Part shown: positions 26,157 through 34,900 of the stretch, piece by piece | Layout of the letters: each line of letters opens with the position of its first letter | How positions within the stretch are numbered: position 1 is the stretch's first letter | Assembly: GCF_965222285.1 (NCBI RefSeq) | Contig: NZ_OZ244942.1 | Location: 1,860,001-1,924,000, forward strand | Length of the DNA: 64,000 bases | Origin: Tepidicaulis sp002389665 | Lineage (GTDB): Bacteria; Pseudomonadota; Alphaproteobacteria; Parvibaculales; Parvibaculaceae | Direction: 5' to 3' | The notes under the pieces: generated by a model | What the model was told of the DNA's origin: nothing | Databases searched by the model: none | Seen by the model: the letters and a program-made list of their open reading frames with translations, nothing else | Position numbers and translations under genes: made by a program

Positions 26157-27544
26157 CGAAGAAGCTCGAAGTCATATCCCCTGTCGATGGGTCGCTTTAC
26201 GCCGAGCGGGAGCTGGCGGATGAGCGCGCCGTCATTGCTCTGCTTCACTCGGCCAAGAAAGCCCAGCAGGCCTGGGCGAAAGTGCCGCTGGAGGAACGCG
26301 CGCATCTTTGCACGCGCTTCGTCGATGCCTTTTGCGCGATGAAAGACGAGATCGTGCCCGAACTTGCCTGGCAGATGGGCCGGCCTGTCGCGTTCGGCGC
26401 TGGCGAGGTGGCAGGTTTCGAGGAGCGCGCGCGGGCGATGATAGTGCTTGCGAAAGAAGCGCTCTCTCCTTACGTGCCCTCCGCCAAGGAAGGCTTTACA
26501 CGCTATATCAAACGCGAGCCGCTGGGCGTTGTGCTCACCATTTCTGCCTGGAACTATCCTTATCTCATCGCCGTCAATTCCATTGTCCCTGCGCTCATGG
26601 CGGGCAATACAGTGGTGCTGAAAATGTCCCACCAGACACCGCTTTGCGCCGAGCGCCTGGCGCTTGCCATGGAAAAAGCGGGCGCGCCGGACGGCATCTT
26701 CCAGATCGTCCATATGGACCATGTGACGGCGGCCAAGGCCGTCGCCCATCCGGATGTGAATTATGTCGCCTTTACCGGCTCGGTGAGCGGGGGCGCGGCC
26801 ATCGAGCGGGCCGCGACGGGGCGCTTCATCGGTGTGGGGCTCGAGCTTGGCGGCAAGGACCCGGCCTATGTGCGCGCCGATGCAAACCTTATCCATGCGG
26901 TGGAAGGGCTGGTGGACGGCGCCTTTTTCAATTCCGGCCAATCCTGCTGCGGCATCGAGCGCATTTATGTGCATGAAAAACTCTATGGCGACTTCATCGA
27001 CGCCTTCGAAAGCCTGACCCGCCAATATGTGCTGGGCGATCCGCTGGACCCGGAAACGACGCTCGGGCCCATGGTGCGGCCGGGGGCGGCGGAATTCGTG
27101 CGCGGGCAGATCACGGACGCGGTCCGTGCCGGTGCGCGCTCGCTGATCGACGAGGCGGAATTTCCCGCTTCCCGCCCCGGCACCGCCTATCTTTCCCCGC
27201 ATGTGCTGACGGATGTCACGCACAAGATGAGCCTGATGCGGGATGAGACCTTCGGGCCCGCCGTCGGCATCATGAAAGTCGCCTCCGATGAAGACGCGCT
27301 GCAGCTGATGAATGACAGCCCTTACGGGCTCACCGCCTCCATCTGGACGGAAGACGAAGAAGCCGCCATCCGGCTCGGCGACGGTATCGAGACCGGCACG
27401 GTTTTCATGAACCGGTGCGATTATCTCGATCCTTATCTCGCCTGGACGGGCGTCAGAGACTCAGGCCATGGCTGCACGCTCTCGCCCTTCGGCTATGAAG
27501 CGCTGACGCGGCCGAAATCCTATCACCTGCGCACGAAGACCTGA
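26153..27544 (+). CDS. Aldehyde dehydrogenase coupled to the gamma-glutamyl ligase
   Basis: This 463-residue NAD(P)-dependent aldehyde dehydrogenase has Asn134 (SAWNYP), Glu231 (LELGGKDP) and catalytic Cys265 (NSGQSC). It is about 30 residues shorter than the enzyme at 1273 and differs in having Asn-Tyr-Pro rather than Asn-Phe-Pro and a second Cys after the nucleophile, so the two are not recent duplicates. Translation is coupled to the ligase gene through an ATGA overlap. The likely role is oxidation of a gamma-glutamylated aldehyde to the corresponding acid. The next gene, a small membrane protein, is convergent with only 8 bp between the stops. Confidence 0.88.
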   Translation: MTKKLEVISPVDGSLYAERELADERAVIALLHSAKKAQQAWAKVPLEERAHLCTRFVDAFCAMKDEIVPELAWQMGRPVAFGAGEVAGFEERARAMIVLAKEALSPYVPSAKEGFTRYIKREPLGVVLTISAWNYPYLIAVNSIVPALMAGNTVVLKMSHQTPLCAERLALAMEKAGAPDGIFQIVHMDHVTAAKAVAHPDVNYVAFTGSVSGGAAIERAATGRFIGVGLELGGKDPAYVRADANLIHAVEGLVDGAFFNSGQSCCGIERIYVHEKLYGDFIDAFESLTRQYVLGDPLDPETTLGPMVRPGAAEFVRGQITDAVRAGARSLIDEAEFPASRPGTAYLSPHVLTDVTHKMSLMRDETFGPAVGIMKVASDEDALQLMNDSPYGLTASIWTEDEEAAIRLGDGIETGTVFMNRCDYLDPYLAWTGVRDSGHGCTLSPFGYEALTRPKSYHLRTKT

Positions 27545-27552
27545 GGCGTATC

Positions 27553-27969
27553 TCAGGCACTCGCCGTCCGTCCGAAATACTCCCGCATCGTGGCCGAGCC
27601 GAAGAGAAAGAGCGTGATCGCGATATAGGCCGCATATTCCAGCGCCATGGCAAGCCAGCGCCCGTCATGAACGAGAAACTGTGTCGTCTCGATCAGGCAG
27701 ACCAGCGCCATGGCGCCATAGCCTGCGACGGTGGCAGGCGGTGTAAGCGGCCAGCGATAGAAAGTGCCGAGCAGAAAGACGATGGACGTGTACAGCACGG
27801 AGAGCCAGTGCCCGATCAGCATGAGCGGCGGGAACAGCGGATTGGTGATGGGGGTCCATGGCACGTCGCCGAGCAGGAGTTCCGCCGTGCCCATCAGTGC
27901 CCATATAAGCAGCCCGGCATGCAGGAGGACGAGCCCTGCAAGAACCGCCTTGGCAAGTTTCTGCCCCAT
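27553..27969 (-). CDS. Small integral membrane protein, unknown family
   Basis: This 138-residue protein has four predicted transmembrane helices, the first beginning at AVLAGLVLLHAGLL and the last near YAAYIAITLFLFG. No motif identifies a family. The start at 27969 follows GGGAGGAGAATAT; a longer open frame extends to 28233 but is antisense to the divergent dehydrogenase start and has no support. It lies between the ligase-ALDH pair and the iron alcohol dehydrogenase, on the opposite strand, and shares an 111-bp divergent promoter region with the latter. A transporter accessory role is conceivable but unsupported. Confidence 0.65.
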   Translation of the reverse strand: MGQKLAKAVLAGLVLLHAGLLIWALMGTAELLLGDVPWTPITNPLFPPLMLIGHWLSVLYTSIVFLLGTFYRWPLTPPATVAGYGAMALVCLIETTQFLVHDGRWLAMALEYAAYIAITLFLFGSATMREYFGRTASA

Positions 27970-28080
27970 ATATTCTCCTCCCTTTTCAGTTGCCCCGCCT
28001 GCTGCGATACTCCCCATGCAGCCTGCATAAAAGCCTAGCACAGTGCCACGGACGGCACTCAACCTTCCGGACAGCGACAG

Positions 28081-29259
28081 ATGGACGATCCCTATATTTC
28101 CCTTCAGGCGGCCTGGTCCTACCCCACGGCCACACGGTTTGGCGCCGGGCGGATCAAGGAGCTCAGCGCCGTTTGCGGTGCGCACGGCGTGCGCCATCCG
28201 CTTATCGTCACCGATCCGGGCCTTGCCGGTCATGAGATGATCGCCGCCGCGCTGAACGATCTTGAGGAAGCCGGACTTTCGCCCGCTCTCTTTTCAGCCA
28301 TTCAAGGCAACCCGGTGGGCGCGAATGTGGAAGCGGGCCTTGCCGCCTACCGCGCAGGCCGCCATGACGGGGTGGTCGCTTTCGGGGGCGGCAGCGCGCT
28401 CGATGCGGGCAAGGCCATTGCCTTCATGAGCGGGCAGACGCGCCCGCTTTGGGATTTCGAGGACCGGGAGGACTGGTGGACCCGCGCCGATGCGAGCGGG
28501 ATCGCGCCCGTCATTGCCGTGCCGACCACCGCGGGCACGGGCTCTGAAATGGGCCGCGCCGCCGTCATCACCGACGAGCGCGACCACACGAAGAAAATCA
28601 TCTTCCATCCCAAAATGCTGCCCGTGGAAGTCATCTGCGATCCGCAGCTCACCTGCGCCCTTCCCGCCAATATCACAGCGGCAACGGGCATGGACGCGCT
28701 CTCCCATTCCCTTGAGGCCTATTCAAGCCGCATCTGGCATCCGATGAGCCAGGGCATTGCGCTCGAAGCCATGCGCCTGGTGCATCGCTGGCTGCCCGAA
28801 GCGGTGAAGGACGGGGAAAACGTCGCCGCCCGTGCCCGCATGATGGCCGCCTCCTCCATGGGCGCGGTCGCCTTTCAAAAAGGCCTCGGCGCGATGCATG
28901 CAATGAGCCATCCCTGCTCCTCTCTTTGCGGCACCCATCACGGGCTCACCAATGCCGTCGTCATGCCTTATGTACTGCTCCATAACCGTCGCGCCATTGC
29001 CTATAAGATCGATGCGCTGGCGCGGTATCTCGATCTGCCGCGCCAGGATTTCGCAGGCTTCCTCGACTGGGTAGTGGAGCTGCGCCAGAAGATCGGCATT
29101 CCGGCGACGCTCGCCGAAATCGGCGTGACAAGCGATCTCATTCCCCGCCTTGCCGCCATGGCGCTGGAGGACCCGTCAAACGGGGGCAATCCGGTGGAGA
29201 TGGATCAGGGCGCTTATGAAACGCTTTTCCAAAAGGCGATCGACGGCGATCTGAGCTGA
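28081..29259 (+). CDS. Iron-containing alcohol dehydrogenase
   Basis: This 392-residue group III alcohol dehydrogenase has the NAD(P) loop FGGGSALDAGKA and the PTTAGTGSEMGRAAVITD segment. The four metal ligands are present with FucO-like spacing: Asp205 and His209 in GMDALSHSLEA, His273 and His287 in the HAMSHPCSS...HHGLTNA segment. It interconverts an alcohol and an aldehyde. Its neighbours are a gamma-glutamyl ligase and an aldehyde dehydrogenase, so a gamma-glutamylated amino alcohol is a plausible substrate (inference). It has its own divergent promoter region. panC follows 85 bp downstream on the same strand. Confidence 0.9.
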   Translation: MDDPYISLQAAWSYPTATRFGAGRIKELSAVCGAHGVRHPLIVTDPGLAGHEMIAAALNDLEEAGLSPALFSAIQGNPVGANVEAGLAAYRAGRHDGVVAFGGGSALDAGKAIAFMSGQTRPLWDFEDREDWWTRADASGIAPVIAVPTTAGTGSEMGRAAVITDERDHTKKIIFHPKMLPVEVICDPQLTCALPANITAATGMDALSHSLEAYSSRIWHPMSQGIALEAMRLVHRWLPEAVKDGENVAARARMMAASSMGAVAFQKGLGAMHAMSHPCSSLCGTHHGLTNAVVMPYVLLHNRRAIAYKIDALARYLDLPRQDFAGFLDWVVELRQKIGIPATLAEIGVTSDLIPRLAAMALEDPSNGGNPVEMDQGAYETLFQKAIDGDLS

Positions 29260-29344
29260 GCCGCCCGGCCTTCAAGTTCAATTGTCCCGCGCTCGGCGAT
29301 TATGTATGGTCCGGCCCGGTTGAACGGCCTTTGGGGAGAGAGTG

Positions 29345-30211
29345 ATGGCGCTCGACATGCAATATGGAATTCCGGTCGCCCGCACCATCGCGGAGTTGCG
29401 CGAAACAGTGAACGCCTGGCGCAAGGAGGGATTGCGCGTCGGTTTCGTGCCCACCATGGGCGCGCTGCATGAGGGCCATCTCTCGCTGGTCGATCTGGCG
29501 GGCGCGGATACGGACCGGGTCGTCGTGTCGATCTTCGTCAATCCGACGCAGTTCGCCCCCGGTGAGGATTTCGAAGCCTACCCGCGCACGGAAGCGGCGG
29601 ATGCGGAAAAGCTTTCCGCCCGTGCTCATCTCATCTTCGCGCCCAGCGCGGCGGAAATGTATTCACCCGATTTTTCGACGAGCGTCCATGTCATGGGCGT
29701 GACGGAAGATCTCGACGGCGCGGCGCGGCCCACCCATTTTGCCGGGGTGGCGACGGTCGTCACGAAACTGCTGCTCGCAGTTCTGCCCGACAAGGCAGTG
29801 TTCGGCGAGAAAGACTATCAGCAGCTTCTCACCATCAAACGCATGGTGCGCGATCTCAATATCCCGGTGGAAATCATCGGTGGGCCGACGCACCGCGAGG
29901 AAGACGGCCTCGCCCGCTCCTCCCGCAATGCCTATCTGAGCGCCGAGGAACGCCAGTCCGCCGGCAAGCTTAACGTCATCCTGCGCGAAACCGCCCATGC
30001 GGTCGCCAAAGGCGCGCCCATTGCCGCGGCAACGCAGGCCGGCATTACCGCGATCAAGGAAGCGGGCTTTCAAAGCGTCGATTACCTGGAAGTGCGCAAC
30101 GCCGAGACGCTGGAGCCCTTTACCGGCGGCAAGCCCGACGCGCCCGCGCGCATTCTCGTCGCCGCCCGGATCGGCAAGACGCGGCTGATCGACAATATGC
30201 CGGTGGAGTGA
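29345..30211 (+). CDS. panC: Pantothenate synthetase
   Basis: This 288-residue enzyme condenses pantoate and beta-alanine with ATP to form pantothenate, the coenzyme A precursor. The HIGH-type nucleotide motif reads PTMGALHEGHLSL, and KMSKS-equivalent and pantoate-binding stretches FGEKDYQQL and RSSRNAYLS are intact. Length is normal for the family. The ATG at 29345 is used because GGGGAGAG ends five bases upstream; a GTG at 29342 is in frame. No panB neighbours it. It is followed by a paired palindromic repeat, convergent with the DUF1489 gene. Confidence 0.95.
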   Translation: MALDMQYGIPVARTIAELRETVNAWRKEGLRVGFVPTMGALHEGHLSLVDLAGADTDRVVVSIFVNPTQFAPGEDFEAYPRTEAADAEKLSARAHLIFAPSAAEMYSPDFSTSVHVMGVTEDLDGAARPTHFAGVATVVTKLLLAVLPDKAVFGEKDYQQLLTIKRMVRDLNIPVEIIGGPTHREEDGLARSSRNAYLSAEERQSAGKLNVILRETAHAVAKGAPIAAATQAGITAIKEAGFQSVDYLEVRNAETLEPFTGGKPDAPARILVAARIGKTRLIDNMPVE

Positions 30212-30246
30212 GAGACCGCCACACCTTCATATGGCGCTGCCTTCCA

Positions 30247-30346
30247 TGGACCCCGGGACAAGCCCGGGGTGACAATCGGTATGTGTTGAAAGGCAAGGCG
30301 CATACGTTATCGCACGCGTGTCACCCCGGGCTTGTCCCGGGGTCCA
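30247..30346. repeat. Paired 28-bp palindromic repeat (alphaproteobacterial type)
   Basis: Two exact inverted copies of a 28-bp unit lie at 30247-30274 and 30319-30346, 44 bp apart. Each unit is itself a hairpin: a 7-bp CCCCGGG/CCCGGGG stem around a 5-nt loop, flanked by TGTCA on one side and TCCA on the other. The pair could fold as two small hairpins or as one long 28-bp stem. It lies between two convergent gene ends, where it could stop transcription from both sides. Confidence 0.85.
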
Positions 30347-30356
30347 CAAAAAACGC

Positions 30357-30791
30357 CTAAAGCAGCCCGAGCGCGCGTAGTTCGGCGCGCATTTCAGGGG
30401 GCATGTCGCCTGCCGCGCCTTCTCCGCTCACATCTTCCGGCGCATCTTCCACCTTTAGATAACGCCAGCCCTGGAAGGGACGCCGGGCGCGCAGTTCCGT
30501 TTGCACAACTTCCGGATCGAGCACCAGGCGGCAGCGGCGGATACCTTCTTCATCGGTAAAGGTTTCGATGTCCAAAAGCCGCTGGCGGCAGCGGACGGAG
30601 CCCTTCATCACCCAGTAAAGCGAGCCGCCATCCAGAAGCTCGTCGGCGCGCTTCGGCACCATGCGGGTGATATGCGCGATATCATCGGGCAGGCCCGCCT
30701 CACGCTTTTGCTGGCGGCGCATGGCCTGCCATTTCACCAGTTCGTCCGGCTCCTCGACGCCAACGCATAATTTGATCAGATGCAGTGTCAC
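30357..30791 (-). CDS. DUF1489 family protein
   Basis: This 144-residue protein matches the alphaproteobacterial DUF1489 family: start MTLHLIKLCVG, central THMVPKR-type segment (here ITRMVPKRADELLDGGSLYWV), and GWRYLKVEDAPED near the C terminus. No catalytic motif, signal or membrane helix is visible and the function is unknown. Its start overlaps the mccA stop by four bases (ATGA), so it is the third gene of an mccB-mccA-DUF1489 operon. Its location in this operon is not proof of a role in leucine breakdown, because the family also occurs elsewhere. Confidence 0.85.
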   Translation of the reverse strand: MTLHLIKLCVGVEEPDELVKWQAMRRQQKREAGLPDDIAHITRMVPKRADELLDGGSLYWVMKGSVRCRQRLLDIETFTDEEGIRRCRLVLDPEVVQTELRARRPFQGWRYLKVEDAPEDVSGEGAAGDMPPEMRAELRALGLL

Positions 30792-32803
30792 GCATTCTCC
30801 TCGAAGGTCAGCAAGACGGCGCCCCCTTCGACCTGATCCCCCGCCTCGACATTCACCGCGCCGACCGTGCTTTCGCCCGCCGCCTGCAGCGTCTGCTCCA
30901 TCTTCATGGCCTCCAGCACAATGAGCGCATCGCCCTTGCGCACCTTCTGGCCGGCTTTGGCAAGCACCTGAATGATCTTGCCCGGCATGGGCGCGGTGAG
31001 CGCGCCGCTGCCCGCCTCATCGGCAAGATCGACATCGAGCGGATTGGGCCGCGCGAACTCGAAAGCCGCACCGCGCCACATCAGAGTAAAGCCGTCTTTC
31101 AGCTCGATTACACCGGCAGAAAGCCGCTTGCCATCCACAAGCGCGTGAAGCGTGCCGTCGTCATCGAGGCTGCCTTCCACGTAAAGATGCTGGTCTTCCG
31201 CCGTCACCTGCCAGCCATGGCGGTGGGCCCGCAGCTCAAGTTCCAGCGCCTCCCCGCCGAAAAGCAGCGTCAAGCGCTCGGTGCGCGGCCCGCCCAGCAC
31301 CCAGCCGTCTTTGAGCGCCCAGGGGGAATGATAATCCTCCCCGAGAAGGGCAAGTTCTTCCGGCCCTTCCTCACGCGCCAAAACCTCATGCAGCGCGGCA
31401 AGCGCCAGGACATCGGCGCCGGGGCGCACGCCCGCAGGCACCAGCGCTTCCAGGTGCCGGTCGATAAAACCCGTGTCGATTTCCCCGTCCCCGAAGGCCT
31501 TGTTACCCGCCACGGCGGCAAGAAAGGAGACATTGCTTTTCAGCCCGGCGATCTGGGTTTCCTCAAGCGCGGTTTTAAGGCGGCGCAGCGCCCCTTCGCG
31601 CGTTTCATCCCAGACGATAAGCTTGGCGATCATGGGATCGTAGAACATCGAGACCGCATCGCCCTCGCGCACGCCCGTGTCGATGCGCACGAAGTCGGTT
31701 TCCTCGGCAAGGCGCAGCCGGTGCAGCGTGCCGGTGGAAGGGAAGAATTTCTTCGCCGGGTCTTCGGCGTAAATCCGCGCCTCAATGGCATGGCCCTGAA
31801 TTTCAAGATCGCTCTGCATCGCGGGCAAGGGCTCGCCTGCGGCAACGCGCAGCTGCCATTCGACAAGGTCCTCACCGGTGATCATCTCGGTAACGGGATG
31901 CTCCACCTGCAGGCGGGTATTCATTTCCATGAAGAAGAATTTATCCGCGCTGAGCCCGCCCGAGGCATCGGCGATGAACTCGATCGTACCCGCCCCTTCA
32001 TAGCCGATGGCCTTGGCCGCGGCGACCGCCGCCTCGCCCATGGCCCGGCGCATGTCTTCGGGCATGCCGGGCGCCGGTGCCTCTTCCAGCACTTTTTGGT
32101 GGCGGCGCTGCAAGGAACAGTCGCGCTCGAAAAGATAAACCGCCTCGCCATGGCTATCCGCGAAGACCTGAATTTCGATATGGCGGGGCTGCGTGACGAA
32201 TTTTTCGATCAGCACGCGCTCATCGCCGAACGCGGACGCGGCCTCGCGCTGTGCCGATTGCAGCGCTTTGTCGAACTCCGCCGCCGCCTCGACCTTGCGC
32301 ATGCCCTTGCCGCCGCCGCCCGCCACCGCCTTGATGAGGACGGGATAGTCGATCTTCTCCGCTTCCGCTTTCAGGAAAGCGGGGTCCTGATTTTCGCCGT
32401 GATAGCCGGGCACGACGGGCACGCCGGCCTTTTCCATCAGAGCTTTTGCCGCATCTTTCAGCCCCATCGCCTTGATGGCACTGGCGGGCGAGCCGACAAA
32501 GACAATGCCCGCCTTGGCGCAGGCTTCCGCAAAGGCGGCGTTTTCGGAGAGAAAACCGTAACCCGGGTGAATAGCCTCCGCGCCCGATTTCCTGGCGACA
32601 TCCAGAATCTTCTCGGCAACGAGATAGCTTTCATTCGCAGGCGACGGGCCGATGTAATAGGCCTCATCCGCCAGCGCCACATGCAGCGCGTCGCGGTCGG
32701 CATCGGAGAAAACGGCGATCGTGCGCAGACCCATGGCTTTCGCGCTGCGCATGACGCGCACGGCAATTTCGCCCCGGTTGGCTATGAGCAGGGAATTGAA
32801 CAT
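30788..32803 (-). CDS. mccA: 3-methylcrotonyl-CoA carboxylase, biotin-containing alpha subunit
   Basis: This 671-residue subunit contains an N-terminal biotin carboxylase (about 1-445, starting NSLLIANRGEIAVRV, with the ATP-grasp glycine loop AGGGGKGM and EMNTRLQVEHPVTE), a BT linker domain, and a C-terminal biotinyl carrier domain whose AMKM motif puts the biotin on Lys634. Together with MccB it carboxylates 3-methylcrotonyl-CoA in leucine degradation. Assignment to MCC rather than propionyl-CoA carboxylase rests on the partner subunit; a separate pccA/pccB pair lies at 48-52 kb. mccB is six bases upstream. Confidence 0.9.
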   Translation of the reverse strand: MFNSLLIANRGEIAVRVMRSAKAMGLRTIAVFSDADRDALHVALADEAYYIGPSPANESYLVAEKILDVARKSGAEAIHPGYGFLSENAAFAEACAKAGIVFVGSPASAIKAMGLKDAAKALMEKAGVPVVPGYHGENQDPAFLKAEAEKIDYPVLIKAVAGGGGKGMRKVEAAAEFDKALQSAQREAASAFGDERVLIEKFVTQPRHIEIQVFADSHGEAVYLFERDCSLQRRHQKVLEEAPAPGMPEDMRRAMGEAAVAAAKAIGYEGAGTIEFIADASGGLSADKFFFMEMNTRLQVEHPVTEMITGEDLVEWQLRVAAGEPLPAMQSDLEIQGHAIEARIYAEDPAKKFFPSTGTLHRLRLAEETDFVRIDTGVREGDAVSMFYDPMIAKLIVWDETREGALRRLKTALEETQIAGLKSNVSFLAAVAGNKAFGDGEIDTGFIDRHLEALVPAGVRPGADVLALAALHEVLAREEGPEELALLGEDYHSPWALKDGWVLGGPRTERLTLLFGGEALELELRAHRHGWQVTAEDQHLYVEGSLDDDGTLHALVDGKRLSAGVIELKDGFTLMWRGAAFEFARPNPLDVDLADEAGSGALTAPMPGKIIQVLAKAGQKVRKGDALIVLEAMKMEQTLQAAGESTVGAVNVEAGDQVEGGAVLLTFEENA

Positions 32804-32809
32804 GAAACC

Positions 32810-34417
32810 TCACATCCTGAAGACGCCGAAGCGGGTTTCGGGAATGGGCGCATTGAGCGAAGCGGAAAGGGAGAGCGCCATGACGCGGCGGGTTTCTTCC
32901 GGCGTGATGATGCCGTCATCCCAAAGCCGTGAGGTGGCGAAATATGGATGCCCCTCTTCCTCATATTGCCCGCGAATGGGCGCCTTGAAGGCTTCTTCAT
33001 CTTCCGCGCTCCAGCTTTCCCCGCGCGCTTCCATGCCGTCCCGCTTGACCGTGGCAAGGACGCTGGCCGCCTGCTCCCCGCCCATGACGGAGATGCGCGA
33101 ATTCGGCCAGGCGTAAAGGAAGCGCGGCGAGTAAGCCCGCCCGCACATGCCGTAATTGCCCGCGCCGTAGGAGCCGCCGACAAGCACGGTGAATTTCGGC
33201 ACCTGAGCGGAGGCGACCGCCGTCACCATCTTCGCCCCGTCCTTGGCGATGCCGCCCGTTTCATATTGGCGGCCCACCATGAAGCCGGAAATATTCTGCA
33301 GGAAAAGCAGCGGAATGCGCCGCTGGCAGCACAGTTCGATGAAATGCGCCGCTTTCAGCGCGGACTCCGAAAAGAGAATGCCGTTATTGGCGATGATGCC
33401 GACGAGATAGCCGTGAATATGAGCAAAGCCCGTCACCAGCGTCGTGCCGTATAGCTTTTTGAATTCGTCGAATTCCGAACCATCCACCAGCCGGGCAATG
33501 ACTTCGCGGATGTCATATTGGATGGAGAGCGAATAAGGCACGATGCCATTCAGTTCCGCCGGATCGTAAAGCGGATCGCGCGGCGCGCTGAGCGGAATGG
33601 CGATGCTCTTCTTCCGGTTCAGCGTCGCAATGATGCGCCGCGTAATGGCAAGCGCATGGGTGTCGTCCTGAGCGTAATGGTCCGTCACGCCGCTTTTGCG
33701 CGAATGAACGTCCGCCCCGCCCAGATCCTCGGCGCTGACCACTTCGCCCGTCGCCGCTTTGACGAGCGGCGGGCCGCCCAGAAAGATCGTGCCCTGCTGG
33801 CGCACGATCACCGTCTCGTCCGACATGGCCGGCACATAGGCCCCGCCCGCCGTGCACGAGCCCATGACCACCGCGATTTGCGGAATGCCCTTGGCGGACA
33901 TATTGGCTTGGTTAAAAAAGATCCGCCCGAAATGCTCTTTATCCGGAAAAATCTCGGCTTGGTTCGGCAGGTTCGCCCCGCCCGAATCTACCAGATAGAT
34001 GCAGGGCAGATGGTTCTGCAGCGCGACTTCCTGCGCGCGCAAATGCTTCTTCACCGTTTCAGGATAATAGGTGCCGCCCTTGATCGTCGCATCGTTGCAG
34101 ACGATGACGCATTCCTGCCCCGAAACGCGGCCGATCCCTGTGATGATGCCTGCCGCATGAATATCCCCGCCATAAAGCCCGTGGGCGGCCATGGGCGACA
34201 GTTCGAGGAAAGGTGTGCCGGGATCGATCAATCCCATCACCCGCTCGCGCGGTAAAAGCTTGCCGCGTGAAACGTGGCGTTCACGCGAGCGCTGATCGCC
34301 GCCGCCCGCATGTTTTTCACGCTGGCGGGAAAGGTCTTCAAGAATCCCCTGCATGCTGGCAAGGTTTTCCTGATAACGTTCATCGCGGGTCGAGATGGAG
34401 CTTTTAAGAACGGCCAT
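32810..34417 (-). CDS. mccB: 3-methylcrotonyl-CoA carboxylase, carboxyltransferase beta subunit
   Basis: This 535-residue carboxyltransferase has the MCC-type pattern: RERVMGLIDPGTPFLELS, a KGGTYYPETVKKHLRAQE stretch, the NQAEIFPDKEHFGRIF region and MGSCTAGGAYVPAMSDE. These distinguish it from the shorter propionyl-CoA type. It transfers CO2 from carboxybiotin to 3-methylcrotonyl-CoA. The ATG at 34417 is used because it matches the usual N terminus and has GGAGG about ten bases upstream; the ATG at 34426 lies too close to that site. It is the first gene of the mccB-mccA-DUF1489 operon. Confidence 0.92.
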   Translation of the reverse strand: MAVLKSSISTRDERYQENLASMQGILEDLSRQREKHAGGGDQRSRERHVSRGKLLPRERVMGLIDPGTPFLELSPMAAHGLYGGDIHAAGIITGIGRVSGQECVIVCNDATIKGGTYYPETVKKHLRAQEVALQNHLPCIYLVDSGGANLPNQAEIFPDKEHFGRIFFNQANMSAKGIPQIAVVMGSCTAGGAYVPAMSDETVIVRQQGTIFLGGPPLVKAATGEVVSAEDLGGADVHSRKSGVTDHYAQDDTHALAITRRIIATLNRKKSIAIPLSAPRDPLYDPAELNGIVPYSLSIQYDIREVIARLVDGSEFDEFKKLYGTTLVTGFAHIHGYLVGIIANNGILFSESALKAAHFIELCCQRRIPLLFLQNISGFMVGRQYETGGIAKDGAKMVTAVASAQVPKFTVLVGGSYGAGNYGMCGRAYSPRFLYAWPNSRISVMGGEQAASVLATVKRDGMEARGESWSAEDEEAFKAPIRGQYEEEGHPYFATSRLWDDGIITPEETRRVMALSLSASLNAPIPETRFGVFRM

Positions 34418-34501
34418 TTGCCGCATGCCTCCGTTTATCGTTCTGGCGGCGCGTGGTAGAATAGTTCGTGACGCTAACTACTTTGGGGGGAGCATAGCCA
34501 C

Positions 34502-34897
34502 ATGTTAGCTGAAGCCAAGACTTTTCTGGACCGCTGGCACGGGTACATGAAAAAGCCCGATCCGGCCCTTCTGGACGGCTTGCTCGCCGAAAACGCCTCG
34601 ATTTCCTCCCCCGCTTACTTCAAACCCAAACAGTCTAAAGCCTATGTGGCGGCCATTCTAACGGCGGTGAACGAGGGCTTCGAGGATTTCCGCTACACAA
34701 AAGAGTGGGTCGACGGGCGCGAGATGATTCTCGAATTCGAGGCGCGCATCGGCGAAACCCAGCTCAAAGGTATCGACCGGATCACGGTGGATGGCGAAGG
34801 CCGCCTTCAGCATATCGAAGTGCTGATCCGCCCGCTCAACGGCCTCATCGCTTTGGCCGAGCACGTCAAAGCCTGTCTTGCAAAGGAAGCTGCCTGA
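34502..34897 (+). CDS. NTF2-like/SnoaL-fold protein
   Basis: The 131-residue protein begins MLAEAKTFLDRWHGYM and runs through DGLLAENASISSPAYFKP and GIDRITVDGEGRLQHIEVLIRP. This is the cone-shaped SnoaL/nuclear-transport-factor-2 fold pattern of small ligand-binding proteins or isomerases. The polar residues in the cavity are not diagnostic for ketosteroid isomerase. It is divergent from mccB and lies three bases before the start of the esterase gene, so these two are very likely one operon. Confidence 0.75.
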   Translation: MLAEAKTFLDRWHGYMKKPDPALLDGLLAENASISSPAYFKPKQSKAYVAAILTAVNEGFEDFRYTKEWVDGREMILEFEARIGETQLKGIDRITVDGEGRLQHIEVLIRPLNGLIALAEHVKACLAKEAA

Positions 34898-34900
34898 CCC

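Noticed and set aside
30785..32932. 715-codon plus-strand open frame
   Set aside because: It lies entirely opposite mccA and part of mccB. Length reflects the codon bias of those genes; the translation has no domain signature.
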